A DNA stretch of 64,000 bases, from assembly GCA_025667525.1 (NCBI GenBank), contig CM046874.1, positions 281,714,880-281,778,879 of the forward strand, given 5' to 3'. This document shows positions 48,641-60,633 of the stretch, one piece after another (within the stretch, counting starts at the first letter, position 1; each line of letters begins with the position of its first letter). Source of the DNA: Glebionis coronaria (lineage: Eukaryota > Streptophyta > Magnoliopsida > Asterales > Asteraceae). The position numbers were made by a program, and so were the translations under genes. Under the pieces are notes generated by a model. The model worked only from the letters and a program-made list of their open reading frames with translations. It was not told where the DNA came from and did no database searches.

Positions 48641-50672
48641 ATTGGGTCGAGTCAGGCTCATGACTCGGTGAACAAAAACAAGCGCTTCTCGGGAGGCAAC
48701 CCGTGTTATATCCTTTACTGCTTTCATAATAAGTGTAGGGGGAGCCCCGCATATGTTTGTTGTCTTGTTTCTTGTGATGTGCAGGGATTAAAAGCTTCAG
48801 AGAGCATCTTGATGACTTTTGACGAACCGTGATACCGTGTTTTCCATCTTCCCGGTTCTATCCTAAACTTTTGTGATTCAATATTTCATATTCTATATGT
48901 TCACATTGAATTCACTTTAGTTGTCCTTTCCTTAGCCAGACTAAAACAAAGTGCACAATGTCCTAAGTGTAGGGGAGTTTACTCTCACATGCTTAAACAT
49001 TGAGGACAATGTTTATCTCAAGTGTAGGGGGGACTTCTATCGAAGTAAGTGGTCTTTTCCATGAATTTGCCCTCATTTTAACCGGAAAATTTGATTTTTC
49101 GACATTTTTCAAAATTTTTAATCTATTTTGGCCTAGTTGTATAGTTGTATTTGCCTTTGTTATGTTTTCTTTGCTAGAATAAATTTTTAATAAAGTGGTT
49201 TTAGATTTTTCTTAGTCGTGAACATTTTGACTCAACCCGAGTTTACTTGCCTAAGTTTACTCTAGCTAGTATCCTTAACATGTTTAAGTCAAGTTTTGCT
49301 AGGCTTTTATATAGGGAGCTATAAAACGCGAAAGTCTTAACCCTCACGGGTTAAGAACAAGAACTTTTCGCAAGTTCCTATAATTGATCCTAGAGAGTCG
49401 TTTATCAAGGGAACTTTAAAATGCGATTTCTAAACTTGAAAAAGTCTAAGAATTTGCAAGATCCTATAGGCGACTCGAAAACCCAAAACTTTGATTTAAT
49501 AGGCTAAGCATCCACGAGTGTCATTCCTTGAGATTTTAAACTGTGGAGAACGAGAGATGATAGAGTCAATTATAAGTTCGGTATTCTTTCGTGAATTTAT
49601 GTGAGTTAATTATGAGCCTATTCTCCCTCCGCTTGCTAATAAATTATCTGCTAAATAAATAAGGTTGTACGATTTAAAAAGTTACTTAGCTTTTAGCCCC
49701 AGATCGTTTAAAAGTTGCTCGGTAATGACGAGAGTTCATAGCCAAGGCATAACTTATGAAGCGGGGCGCGAAGATTGGCGAGTCCGAAAAGGCCCTAACA
49801 AGGCATGAGGGCTACATTTTTGTTGCTAAAGATCCAAAAGTGATGTGAAGAATCATTTATCAAAAATCGATATGAAGGATCGAGACACACGACGAAAAGC
49901 AAGAACTCCCCAAAAGTCATGGAGAAGTCTATCCGAAAAGACCCTAACAAGGTATGAGGATAAATAGATCCAAGTCCTAAAAGGAGGCGGATCGTTGTAT
50001 ATCAAAGTCCAAAATAAAGATTGGAGAAAAATGAAGAAGTCGTGGTCCAAAGATGAAGAATCTCTCAAAACTTCAAGTGAAGAAATTCCTATTATGAAGA
50101 GAAGACCATAATTTCAAGAACATCTCTCGAAGATTCGAAGTATGAAGTCGCTGCCAAATATCGGCCCGAGAAAGGTCTCAAATCGCGAACCAAGTTATGC
50201 CAAGATATGAACTTTCTGATATCCCGAGAAGCAGTTTTAAAAGATTTGGTCCTTTAGCTAACTATTGATTAAATCATTCACCTTATTTTCGGACTAAATA
50301 ACTATCGAAATAAGTCAAACAATGCATCCTCGTGATCATTCAAGACAAAAATAAAATATAAGAGATACACCTAGGAATAAGGGAGTCTAAGTGAATAATT
50401 GGCCCAAATGAGTTCGTGATAGTTTGCTAACTTATAATAACAATGATCTCGTTTTTAAGCTTGGTATGGGGAACGTGAAACTTGAGGATGATAAATGTTC
50501 ATGGCCGCCAAAACCCAATGTAAGTTTTTTTTAACTTCTTTACTTATTCTTATCTTTAATGTTTAAGTAGTTAATGAAGGCCAAGGTGGGTTATTTATGA
50601 TGGAAAATGTAAACCGTGCTTAAAAATTAATGCATTGCATGAGGGCATTGCAATGGTCAAGTGTAGGGGATT
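48641..50672 (+). other. Athila-like 3' non-coding region with repeated PPT-like motifs
   Basis: No ORF of note occurs here, so no env-like gene is present although some Athila elements have one. The motif AAGTGTAGGGG occurs at about 48731, 48965, 49020 and 50659. The last is 2 bases from the 3' LTR and is the likely functional polypurine tract for plus-strand priming. The middle part is irregular, with paired AAAAGG/CCTAACAAGG words near 49785 and 49937. Confidence 0.75.
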
Positions 50673-52412
50673 TAATAAGTGTGAAAACACTTATCCTTTT
50701 ACCACTTATTTCCAATAATAACAAGACCAAAACGTGTGATTTATGTCGTAAAAGTCGGAATTATGCGTGGCTTGTGTTTTTATTGTGTTTTAGGACCAAA
50801 ATATGAAAAAGGAAGAAAACACGGGCTTTCACGGGCTTTTATCGAAGAAAACGGGAAAAGACAAAGTCAAAAGATCAAGAATGCAAAAAGAACAGAAGTC
50901 CAAGGCCTCTTCTGAAGATTTATCGAAGAAAAAGTCAAAAGACGGAAGTTTAACGAAGTCGAAGAACTTAAGTCTAATAGAAGAAGAAAATTAAAAGACA
51001 ATTTCAAATCCCGAGACGACAAAGACGAAGAATTAAAGTCGAGTCGAGAAAACGTGAAGAAAGCAAGAAAGAAGAGGCAACACATGCACTCCTTCCACCT
51101 TCCCTATAAATACCCTCCTAATAGTCATTAGGAGGGTGGTTAGAGTTTTTAGTTAATTTTTCACTTTTTAGTTTTTAGAGAGAGAAAGTCTTAAACTTTC
51201 TCTCACTAGTTCATCTTTTTCTTTTAATCTTTCAATATTAAACACTTTGTATTGCTTATTTCATTAATCAAAGTTCTATTTTAAGCTTTTATCTCTTAAT
51301 CTCATTCTACTTTTCTTTGATTTAAGATTGATTTTGGTGTGATTATCATGTGATCCGTGTTGTTCTAATTGATTTCATGCTAAAAAGTTAATCTTTTGAT
51401 CATTTTATAAGTTTTCATTTGATTAAGTTTTAAGACTTTTGTGCTTATTGGCTTATTTTTATGATTATCTTATTTTTCTTATTAAAAGGTTTATTAAAAA
51501 GTTGATGTTTTTATGGTTTGATCTAAAAAGTTACTTGATTTCGAGTTAGATAAGTTGAATAAAGTGCTTATTTGATTCGGTTAAGTATTTTGGATTTATA
51601 AGTTTTGGAATTGGCTTGTAAAAGTTAGCTTATTTCCTAACTTATTCCTCTTCCATAGATTTCGGAAAGGGTGATAAAACCCCCTTTCCGATTGGCTTTT
51701 TCCGACCGGCGCCATAACCGTTCCCTTGATTTTAGGGAAGGTTGTTACTTCCTTATTCCGATCGGTCCCTTATTCCGACGGTATTGCCCTCCATATTCCG
51801 ATCAACCCAATCGGATTAGGGTTTATCCTTTCCGATTGGGCCTCAAGTCTTGTTTTCCGATTGGGTGTCGTACCCTACATTCCGATTGTAGTTTGTTGTG
51901 CTTTCCGATTGGTTGCATTTCCCTATTTCGATTGAGACTCAAGCATTATTCCGATTCGTGTGAGTTTGCACATTCCGATTGGTCCCTAATCCCACTTTCC
52001 GATTAACAGTCTTCCACATTCCGATTGTGTTGCTCCGTCCACATTCCGACCATCCGATCGGAAAACATTCCGATCGGGGACCTTTTTGGGTTGTTTTGGT
52101 TTCTTTCGATATAACTTTCTTATAGTACCTTTATTTTTCTGAAAATTTTCCAAGTGTTAGTTTTATTTAGTGAGTTATTTTTCCATCGTCACCTTTAAGT
52201 TTCATGCATTTATTTTTACTCGTTATTCAAATTAACCTTTTAACTTTCCTTTTACTCAACGACACTTTAATTACTTGCAATTAGTTTAGAACAAATCAAC
52301 CAAACCTTTGATTCACCAAAAGACGATTGAGTCGCACTTTAAACCGGTTTTCAATTCGAAAAGATTCGGAACTATAACGAACTTTGATACTAGGCTTTAA
52401 AACCAAGTATTA
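50673..52412 (+). repeat. 3' LTR of the Athila-like element
   Basis: 1740 bp, nearly identical to the 5' LTR; I saw two differences, near 51002 and 51926. TATA box at 51105-51114 and ATTCCGAT array at about 51658-52074. It ends AAGTATTA and is followed by ACTAT. Confidence 0.94.
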
Positions 52413-52417
52413 ACTAT

Positions 52418-54642
52418 TCTCGAGTATCCTTTGATCATGATCTTGTATATTATCGTACATACTTAAACCATCAAAAGCAAAATACAAAAATATAAAACCA
52501 AGAAAAACCATAAAAAATATAAAACCAAGAAAAACCATAAAAAATATAAAACCAAGAAAACCCAAAAATATTTTTCTTTTCAAATCGGGCATGTCTTTTA
52601 GTACGGTAATATTTACGGCTTTAGAAATGTCGATTAATATTGACACGGCGCCATAAATAGAGTCCGTATAAAAGTTGTACAAGTTTTAAAACATGCCCAT
52701 TATGGCTTGTAGTTATTTCAGACTGCAACCCGCCTTTCGCATTAAAGTCACGTATTTCTTCTGAAAACGTTGGCTCACAACGGGAATTAATTTTCTCGGG
52801 CAAGGTTTACTTGAAAATCTTGTAAGGGACTAAGTTTACTTTATAACTTGGTCTAACACAAATTAGTGTACGTTTCAGTGCACTTATTTTGTTAAAATAA
52901 GAGAAATCTTATTGCCCCTAAAATCGTTTCAAAAAATCATTAAACAGAAAACGCCTTCATATGATAATTGTCCCATTAAATGCAATGACTACAGCTCTTT
53001 AAATAGAAAACGGGTCACCAATTGAGGGGGAGCAAATATCATATCATTTGAACATGATTTGGTCTTCATATTATCTTGTCTGTCATCTTTCTGTATGTGT
53101 ATTATGTGCAATGTGTGCCTTGTATGGAGTTTTAATTTGAGTTGGCATTAGGTTTTATTGGCGTGTCTCATTAGTCGGGATATTGGTTAGAAAGGTTGAC
53201 CTTAGTGTGTAGTTAACTAGTTTTTAATAACTAGTTTTATGACATCCATCAAAATTGGGGGACTAATCTGCAATTTTCGCAAAAATTGGTTAGAAACTTT
53301 GACCTTAGTCAAAAGCTTCCACTCCCATTTTTTTATCCTGCATACGATTCACACACACCATTTTTTTCTGCCGCCATTAACTAGTGCCTAGTCCTTGCAT
53401 CTATTTGTTTCCTGTGCGTTTCTTGCTGTGATTTCTTCTAGGGTACACTTCGAAAACATGTGCTATATCTCTGGCCTATGATTTATGTGCGAATAATTTT
53501 TGTTCTTCTCGGTTTGAATCATTTGATCTAGGGTTTCTATCTAAATGTGAATAAACATCATGTTTAACAGAGGGGATTTGATCTTTATCATGTTTTATAT
53601 ACTGGTTTTGAATTAATTTGCTTAAAACAGCCTAAAAACCATAGAAATCGTTAAGTTTAGATCCACCTCGAAAAAACCGCCCAGATTCCGATGAAGAAAG
53701 GGTTAGATTCCGATTGGTCATTCCGATCGGTTATTCCGATCGGACATTCCAATTGGATATTCAGATTGGACATTCCGATTAGCCTTTTATTAAGTCATTC
53801 CGATCGGTTCATTCCGATCGGACATTCAGATTGGATATTCCGATTGGATTTTTTAGATCATTCCGATTAAGTCATTCCGATTGGATATTCAGATTGAACA
53901 TTCCGATTAGGTTTTTATTAGGTCATTCCGATCGGTTCATTCCGATCGGACTTTCAGATTGGATATTCCGATTGGATTCTTAGATCATTCCGATCGGTCC
54001 TTCAGATTGGACATTCCGATCGACTGTCCAATAAGGCATTCCGATTGACATTCCAATTAGATCATTCCGATGGGGGCCTAAGTATTCCGATTACGGTATT
54101 TCGATTGGTCCTTTCCGATTGGCAAATTGACATTACGATGAGGACAATGATATTCAGATATGTCATTCCGATGAGGTCATCCCAATTGGGATATTGTCAA
54201 TCCAATTGGACATTCCGATTTGGAACTTTCAGATTAGAGATTCTTCCTTTTAGACTTTCCGATTATGTAATTTCCAAAGGGTATTCCGATAAGATAAGTG
54301 CCCCTGTGTTGCTAGATTGTTTCCTATATAAGTGGTCTTATAGTATTTGCGAAAAGATTGTTGTTGCACCATCACTTTAAGTTAGCATGCCTTTACACTA
54401 TGCAATTGCCTTAGACTATCTAATGATTTCGACCTAGATTGCATTATTTCCTTATTAGGCTTTACGTTAATTAGGGCCGCTTTCACGAAACCAAGTTTTA
54501 TTGAAATTAATTAATTTTATCTCTTAAGAATACTTGAAAGGTTTCTTATTACAGAAGTTCCTCTTATTTAATAAGTTGACTCCTCTGTAAACAAAAGAGA
54601 TAAAAATTACTTATTCAATGTCTTGTGTTTTGTTTCCAGGCC
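52418..54642 (+). other. Copia spacer between pol and the extra ORFs
   Basis: This continues the Copia after the Athila-like insertion. It holds a 27-bp tandem repeat (ACCAAGAAAAACCATAAAAA type, about 52497-52562), a PPT-like ATTGAGGGGGAGCAAAT at 53021-53037 and an ATTCCGAT array at 53686-54291. No credible gene is seen; the 111-codon ORF at 54045-54380 mostly translates the array. Confidence 0.75.
53686..54291 (+). repeat. ATTCCGAT array with 13-bp unit and higher-order repeat
   Basis: About 600 bp of near-13-bp units such as ATTCCGATCGGAC and ATTCAGATTGGAT. A block of about 127 bp starting ATTCCGATTAG is repeated (53773 and 53900), so the array also grew by larger duplications. It lies about 350 bp before the small ORF and 800 bp before the giant extra ORF. 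Confidence 0.92.
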
Positions 54643-54870
54643 ATGGAAGACAAAGTTTCATCATTGTCTTGCCCTCTGTTCAAGCCTACTATTGTTTGGG
54701 TTGAGGAAAATCCTACAATTCCTGATGTAGTGATTGAAACTAAACCAAAACCCACTTAAGTTTTGGTTGAATCTAAACCAAGACCTACTGAGGTGTTAGT
54801 AGAAATAAAACCTAGACCTACTGAGGTTCTGGTTATGACAACCAAGATATCTAAATATTTTAAGAATTAA
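54643..54870 (+). pseudogene. Small Copia ORF with KPRPTEVLVE-type repeats
   Basis: The ATG at 54643 follows an acceptor-like TTTTGTTTCCAG|GCC. It would encode 75 residues. The second half is a repeat of about 12 residues with the core KP[KR]PTEVLV. A TAA at 54757-54759 breaks the first repeat where a Glu codon stands in the others; the frame continues to 54868-54870. I do not recognise a family. The repeat and the preserved frame are the only support for coding. Confidence 0.45.
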
Positions 54871-55088
54871 TGCTAGGTTGTTATCCATTTAGAATAAAAT
54901 GTCTTTGGCATGTCTGTGTGTAGTTGTATGTAAGGACCTAGTCCATCTGAACCATGTTTGTATGTTGCTTCTCTATTATATGTGGTAATAATTGTTATGT
55001 TTTATTCCCTATGCTTCAACTTGGTATAGACTTAAGATATATATATTTTGTGTATATCATTTGTGCTTATATCATCAAAGCAGGAACC

Positions 55089-58000
55089 ATGTCAATCACC
55101 AGAGAACAACAACAACAATCAGACCTCGCATTAGTACCACTTAATGTCCGACTACCACTTGCAGAGAATAACTTTCGTCTGAGAGAGGATTTTGATCCAA
55201 AAATAGCCGCTTTCAAAGTTGCAATGGACATTCTTGACATGTCACCCATTAAAGATGCCCTTAGAGCTACTGCATCAGTTCCCGAAATCTACATTCATGA
55301 ATTTTGGGCCACAGCATCGATTACTGCAGCAAAGGAAGCATCTAAGATATCGATCACTTTCAAAATCAACAAGCAAAATTTTACTCTTGATTTAAGTCAA
55401 TTCAGGAAATTGTTCAAGTTTCCCAAATTAGCAAAAGGAGAAAAGTTTGTGCCCAATCCAAAAACAGCAGAAGTGATTCGAGTAATTAGAGCTCTAAACT
55501 ATGAGGGTAACATTCAAAATCTATCTCAGTTCTCCACTACACGCATTGGTCAACCATGGAAAGCAATCGTCACCATCATAACCAGGTGCCTTACTTCGAA
55601 GGCTCATGGTTATGACCAACTGAGACCACCTCAGGCTCAGATACTTTGGGGCCTATACACTGCATCTAAAGTAGGTTATGCTCTGCTTCTTTGGGAAGAA
55701 GTGTGTTACCAATTCACCGGTACCAAGAAGAAATCACTGCATCTTCCGTTTCCAAGGTTCACAAAACTTATCATCGACCATTTCATGAAGAGTGTTCCTT
55801 CTATTGACAAGCGTGGAAACTTCTTCTACCATACATCAGATGATGACCATGTGTTGGATCAGATGGGTGACGAGAAACATTCCAGTAAGTACTCACTGCT
55901 TCCAGCTTTAGTGCCTGACACCATGATCAATGACGGGATCAAGGACAGTGAACCTTACAAACAAATGCTTCTGGACATTGAAACACAATTTAAAAAAGTA
56001 AACGCAGATCCATCCGAAAAACAAAAGGGTAAAAGGAAAAAGACTGTTGTCAAACGCCAAAAGACTTCTTCACCCCAAACCAAAGGTAAAGCTAAAGGGA
56101 AAGAGCAACTACGTGATGAAGATGCAGATGAACAAGATCCTTTAGTACAAATGTCTGAAGAAAAACAGATGCGCATAGCAAGAAAGTTAAGTAGGATGGA
56201 GGCACAAAAAACCGGTAGTGGTTCTAGATCAAAAACTCCTGCCGAGTTAGCACTGGAAGCTTTTGGAGATCCAGACGATTCAAATGATGAAGAAGAACAA
56301 GATCTCAGACTAGAGGAAGAACTCACAGACCCAACAAATCAAGATGATGACAACGTAGATGATTATATCAACTATGAATATGAAGATCAAAATTTAGAAG
56401 GAGGAGAAGATATGGAAACAATTCTGTACAAGGACGTCAACCTTAGCAAACCACTTCCACCTCCTTCATCAATGATAGCAGCAGACGATGCTCATCTAAC
56501 GTTGTTTCCTATCCAACAACACATACCCCCTCCACCACCAGTCTTCAGCACTGTTGTAACAACCGTCCCGCCGATTGAACCTACAATCGAAACCATTCAA
56601 CCTGTATCAACCACCACCCCCGTAATTACACCCACGCCGTCACCGGTCATCAATCAAACTGTATCAACCACCATCCATGTAATCACACCTACGCCGCCAC
56701 CGGTTACCCATCAACCTGTACTAACCACCACCCAAGTGATTACAACGATGCCTCCACCGATTGCCGATCCTCCTGTGCCAACAACTGCCCCAGTGATTGT
56801 ACCAACATCGCTATCTATCCTCGAACAACTTGTACCAACCACCATCCAATCCACAACCTCGTTAGCAATTGCAGTAACTCCTCCACCAACAACAACGGCA
56901 GTACAACTATCATCCACTCCCACTCCATTTCTCACAATCAATGATCCAATCATTCAACACCTCCAAAAACAACTGGAATCACAGTCAAATAATATTGCGT
57001 CACTGGAGAAAAGGATAAATCATAGTAAGTCACGTGAAGAAAGATCACAAAAACGTGATGACAACAAACTTCAAGAAACATTCGAAAAAGTCATAACACT
57101 TCGAAAGCAACACAAAAAGTTTCTTGCTGAAAAGGACGCACGTGACAAAGAAAATGCTGCATTTCTTGATTCCATCAATGATTCCATGACTAACATCATT
57201 CAGCGTGAAGTTAGGGCATGTGTACATCAGGAGCTTCCAGCATTATTCACAAATGGCCTTACTAACTTACAGTTAATGCAAATCTTGGAGACTCGGTTAA
57301 CCAACATTGAGTCACCCATAACAGAAGCTCAACACGAATTACAAAGAGCTCTTAGAAAGGTCATAATGGAAGCTTCCAACACATCACCAGTAGAAGACAC
57401 TGCAGTTCCTCAATCTTCCAAGAAACAGAAACGACAGGAGTCAGAAAATGAGGAAGAATAGGAAAAGAATGAGGAGGAAGAACATTCTGATAAAAAGGAA
57501 GAAGAAAAGGACGAGGACAAGGACGAGGATGATGACGAGGACGATGACGAGGATGGGGATGAGGACGACGACGAGGATGAGGATTAGGACGATGGGGAGG
57601 ATCAGGATGACGATGAGGATGACGGGGAAGACGAGGATGACGATAGTGATGCGGATGACGATAATGGGAATGGTAAGGATAAGGAGAAAGGGGATGGTGA
57701 TAAGGATGAAGGTAATGGCACCAATGGAGAAGAATCTAAAGAATCTGATGCACGTTCAAAAGAAAAAGTTGACGATAAACAAGCTGAGAGTGAACACATC
57801 ACCACTGACGAGCATGGTGAAACCACTGACAAAACCACAGGTAAGTCATCTGAACCAATTCGTACTAGTGTATCACAAGAAGATCCTGTACTACCACTAG
57901 TACAAGACGAACCAATGATTGAAGACGAACCATCACCGTCTGTGGAACATCACTCTCCACCGCCTACTCCTGTTCAGCATCACACACAAACAGCCACAGG

Positions 58001-59468
58001 TACGTCTTCTGTACCGGTTCCTACTAATGTCTCATCAACAACACCTGTCGAACACGAACCTATGCAAGAAGACGACCCGATACCATCTGTGATACATAAC
58101 TCTCCACCTCAGTACTACATTGATATGGATATTGACGAATTAAATCAACCAGATCCTGAGTTTGCTGATACGTTCACTATTGATGAGACGGTTCTCGTAC
58201 AGCCATAGCTTACACAGGCAGCAACCGCACGTACAGTTTCTGATAGTGAAAAGGCGGATCTCACACAATTCCTCAATAACCCTATCGACTTCTCTGGATT
58301 CTTGATGGATAAATATGGAGTGCCTAGCATTGATACAAATATGCTTCAAACAACGATCAAAGACAAGAACTTCTGGGCTTCCATGAAGATTGCCGAAACT
58401 GAGGGAGAATATCATTTTAATGAGCTCATGAAAGCAATCAAGTCAACAACATCAGGTGAACAAGCTCCAATCTTTCTTCCACTAACACCCTCAGTTATTG
58501 CAGCCGCCAAGGATCTGCCAATGCAATACTTCACCAACCGTGATCTTGACTACTTAGAAAACGGCGCGGACAAGTATGCTACGTCATTAACAATGGGCAA
58601 AGCAGTAAATTTCTAGGATATCCCTTGGATTGAAGATAAAGTTTCAAAACTATGAAGCAAAAAGCTTGTCAAAGAATATGATCAATATGCGGAATTAGGC
58701 ATCTCACATTGGCGGGGTAACAAGAAGTCAGCTTACTACTTCTACAATCACACCAAGCAAGGTACACCTATAATTGCAACCCGTCGAATCTCCAGCATAC
58801 AGGGAGTTAACTTTCACCATATCTTCGGATATTCGTATTTGAAAGACATCATATTCAAGCGAGAAGACGGTATGACTTATAGTGTCAGTGAAGGGGATCT
58901 TCAATTCCTACGACTTGAAGATATTGAAGATTTTCTACTCCTTTTGGTTCAAGGCAAGGTTCCTCACTTAGACCCCGATGAAGTCATTGCCCTAAGTTCT
59001 AACATTCGCCAATTCACTCGTCGAATTGTAATCAAGCAAAGGGTTATGGATTTACAACTCGGGGTAGAGAGTTACCAATCCAGGCTAAATCTGGAACGAC
59101 CTCACACAACACCAATGAGTCGTTTTCACCAAGATAAGGAACCATACATGGGTACACTTAAACCAAAGATGGGCATATTTTACCTGAATGAAGCAAAGGT
59201 CATGCAATACATGCGACTCTCAGAACTACACAAGTTCAGCGATGGCACTCTCAAGCATGTACGTGACAAGCTGTTGATGCTCAACTCAGGACAAGGTCTT
59301 CCAGAAGTTAAGTACCAATGGGTAGGCCGATTTAAGAAGAGTGCCAACCATACCATCCAGGTGATTGAGGAAAAGTTAAGGCATCGACGGTTGATCCGCA
59401 GTATTGAACGATTCGTGGGGGGCAGACCATATGGAGCACATCACAGGCTCGTGGACCGATCCATCTAA
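55089..59468 (+). pseudogene. Giant 3' extra ORF of the Copia (about 1459 codons, five internal stops)
   Basis: One frame runs from ATG 55089 (after an acceptor-like AAAGCAG|GAACC; the frame is open further upstream from 54954) to TAA 59466-59468. The N-terminal domain (residues 1-300; IHEFWATASI, LSQFRKLFKFPKLA, QAQILWGLYTASKVGYALL, FPRFTKLIIDHFM) looks globular. A basic patch KKTVVKRQK follows near 320. A Pro/Thr-rich repeat covers about 490-600 and a coiled coil about 620-700. An Asp/Glu tract lies near 780-870 and a second conserved-looking domain at about 1045-1459. Stops are TAG at 57459, 57585, 58206 and 58614, and TGA at 58653; the frame persists after each. From memory, related large proteins are abundant in Tanacetum annotations. 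No enzyme motif is seen. It lies 3' of pol, where env-like genes sit in other elements. Confidence 0.8.
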
Positions 59469-60633
59469 TGGGTCGTACTATTTCAGGTTTACTCCATATT
59501 GGTAAATTTGTGAATATGTTAATATTGTAAATATTGTGCTTTTGTGGCTTGTTGTAGTGTGAAAGTATGCAATGTTTCAAGAATTTCTCACGAGATTCTA
59601 AATCTTTCAAAATCTATCATACTCAAGCACTACAACTTACCCTCATTAATTTGAGGGGGAGCATTAATATGTTCTTTGGCCAACATCTAATTTCATTTTA
59701 TTACCCAAAGACCGGTTAATCCATTAATATCCAAAATATTGATGGTTAACATTTTGGAAAGGGGAGAAAATGGGATTAAGGAGACTTAATGATACTTGGC
59801 TAAAACAATGAAAAAGGCTTAAAAGATAAACCAACTTAACATGTGTAATGCACAAGTTAAGGGGGAGCATTTTTTGATGATAAAAACACTTAAGGCACAA
59901 AAACTTTGATTTTAATATCACAAGTGCTTTAAGTGATCTTTTCAAAGATTTTTCATGGTGACTATATCAACCCAAAACACACTTAACTCACGACGGATGT
60001 AGTGACAAAAGGGTGGTAGGTATAGGTATTAGTCCAATGATTCATCAGAACCGATGGAATCTTCCCAAGGACAACTCCCTAGATAGAACTAGAAGTCCTA
60101 GGAAAGATGGAGAATGAATGTGAACGTAGCTGAATGCCGACCAAGTACTTAAGCTAGCACTGGAACAATCACAACAAGGTGCTAGTGATGACGTATTGGT
60201 AAGCATTGAAGGGGTTGAAGAATGAAAAAGAATTGTAAAGATAAAGGGTGTAAAGAAAGAAGCCCTCCTTACAAACTTAGGCAGAAACCGGGTCAATACA
60301 TATGCTATTGAGATCATTAGTTAATGATTCTCGATATTGAAGAAAGCCATCATGGACCCAGTGATGCAATGCACAACCCTCCCCAGCTAACTCAAATATC
60401 TCTCAAAAGGTATTTGTTTTAATCACACGGAGATCAACACGTAATCTATTGGTTTATTCACTCCGAATAGACTAATATTGAATAGGTGGCACTCCTCTCC
60501 AGCCATCGATCACTAAATCAAAACGCACTATCGAGTCTAGAGCCACGAGATCATCAAAAGTCTCATTAGGACACTTTCCATTTATTCCTTGCTTCTTCAC
60601 ACACTGTGAAAAGTAAGAGATCTTTTATGAGTC

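Larger units (their letters stand above)
41039..52412 (+). mobile_element. Athila-like Ty3/Gypsy retrotransposon with TA...TA LTR ends
   Basis: Two 1740-bp LTRs (41039-42778 and 50673-52412) enclose PBS, gag-pol, a 2-kb non-coding 3' region and a PPT. The TSD ACTAT lies at 41034-41038 and 52413-52417. The LTR ends are TAATAAG and AAGTATTA, so they read TA...TA instead of TG...CA. The protease motif [10 protein letters not shown] and the integrase motif CDACQRQG suit the Athila lineage. LTRs differ at about two sites, so insertion is very recent. Two one-base deletions in integrase make this copy defective. Confidence 0.93.

Noticed and set aside
48641..50672. Env-like gene in the Athila-like element
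   Set aside because: No ORF of useful length, signal peptide or membrane segment is seen there.
60045..60317. 90-codon minus-strand ORF
   Set aside because: No domain, opposite to the element, and in a region without other coding signal.
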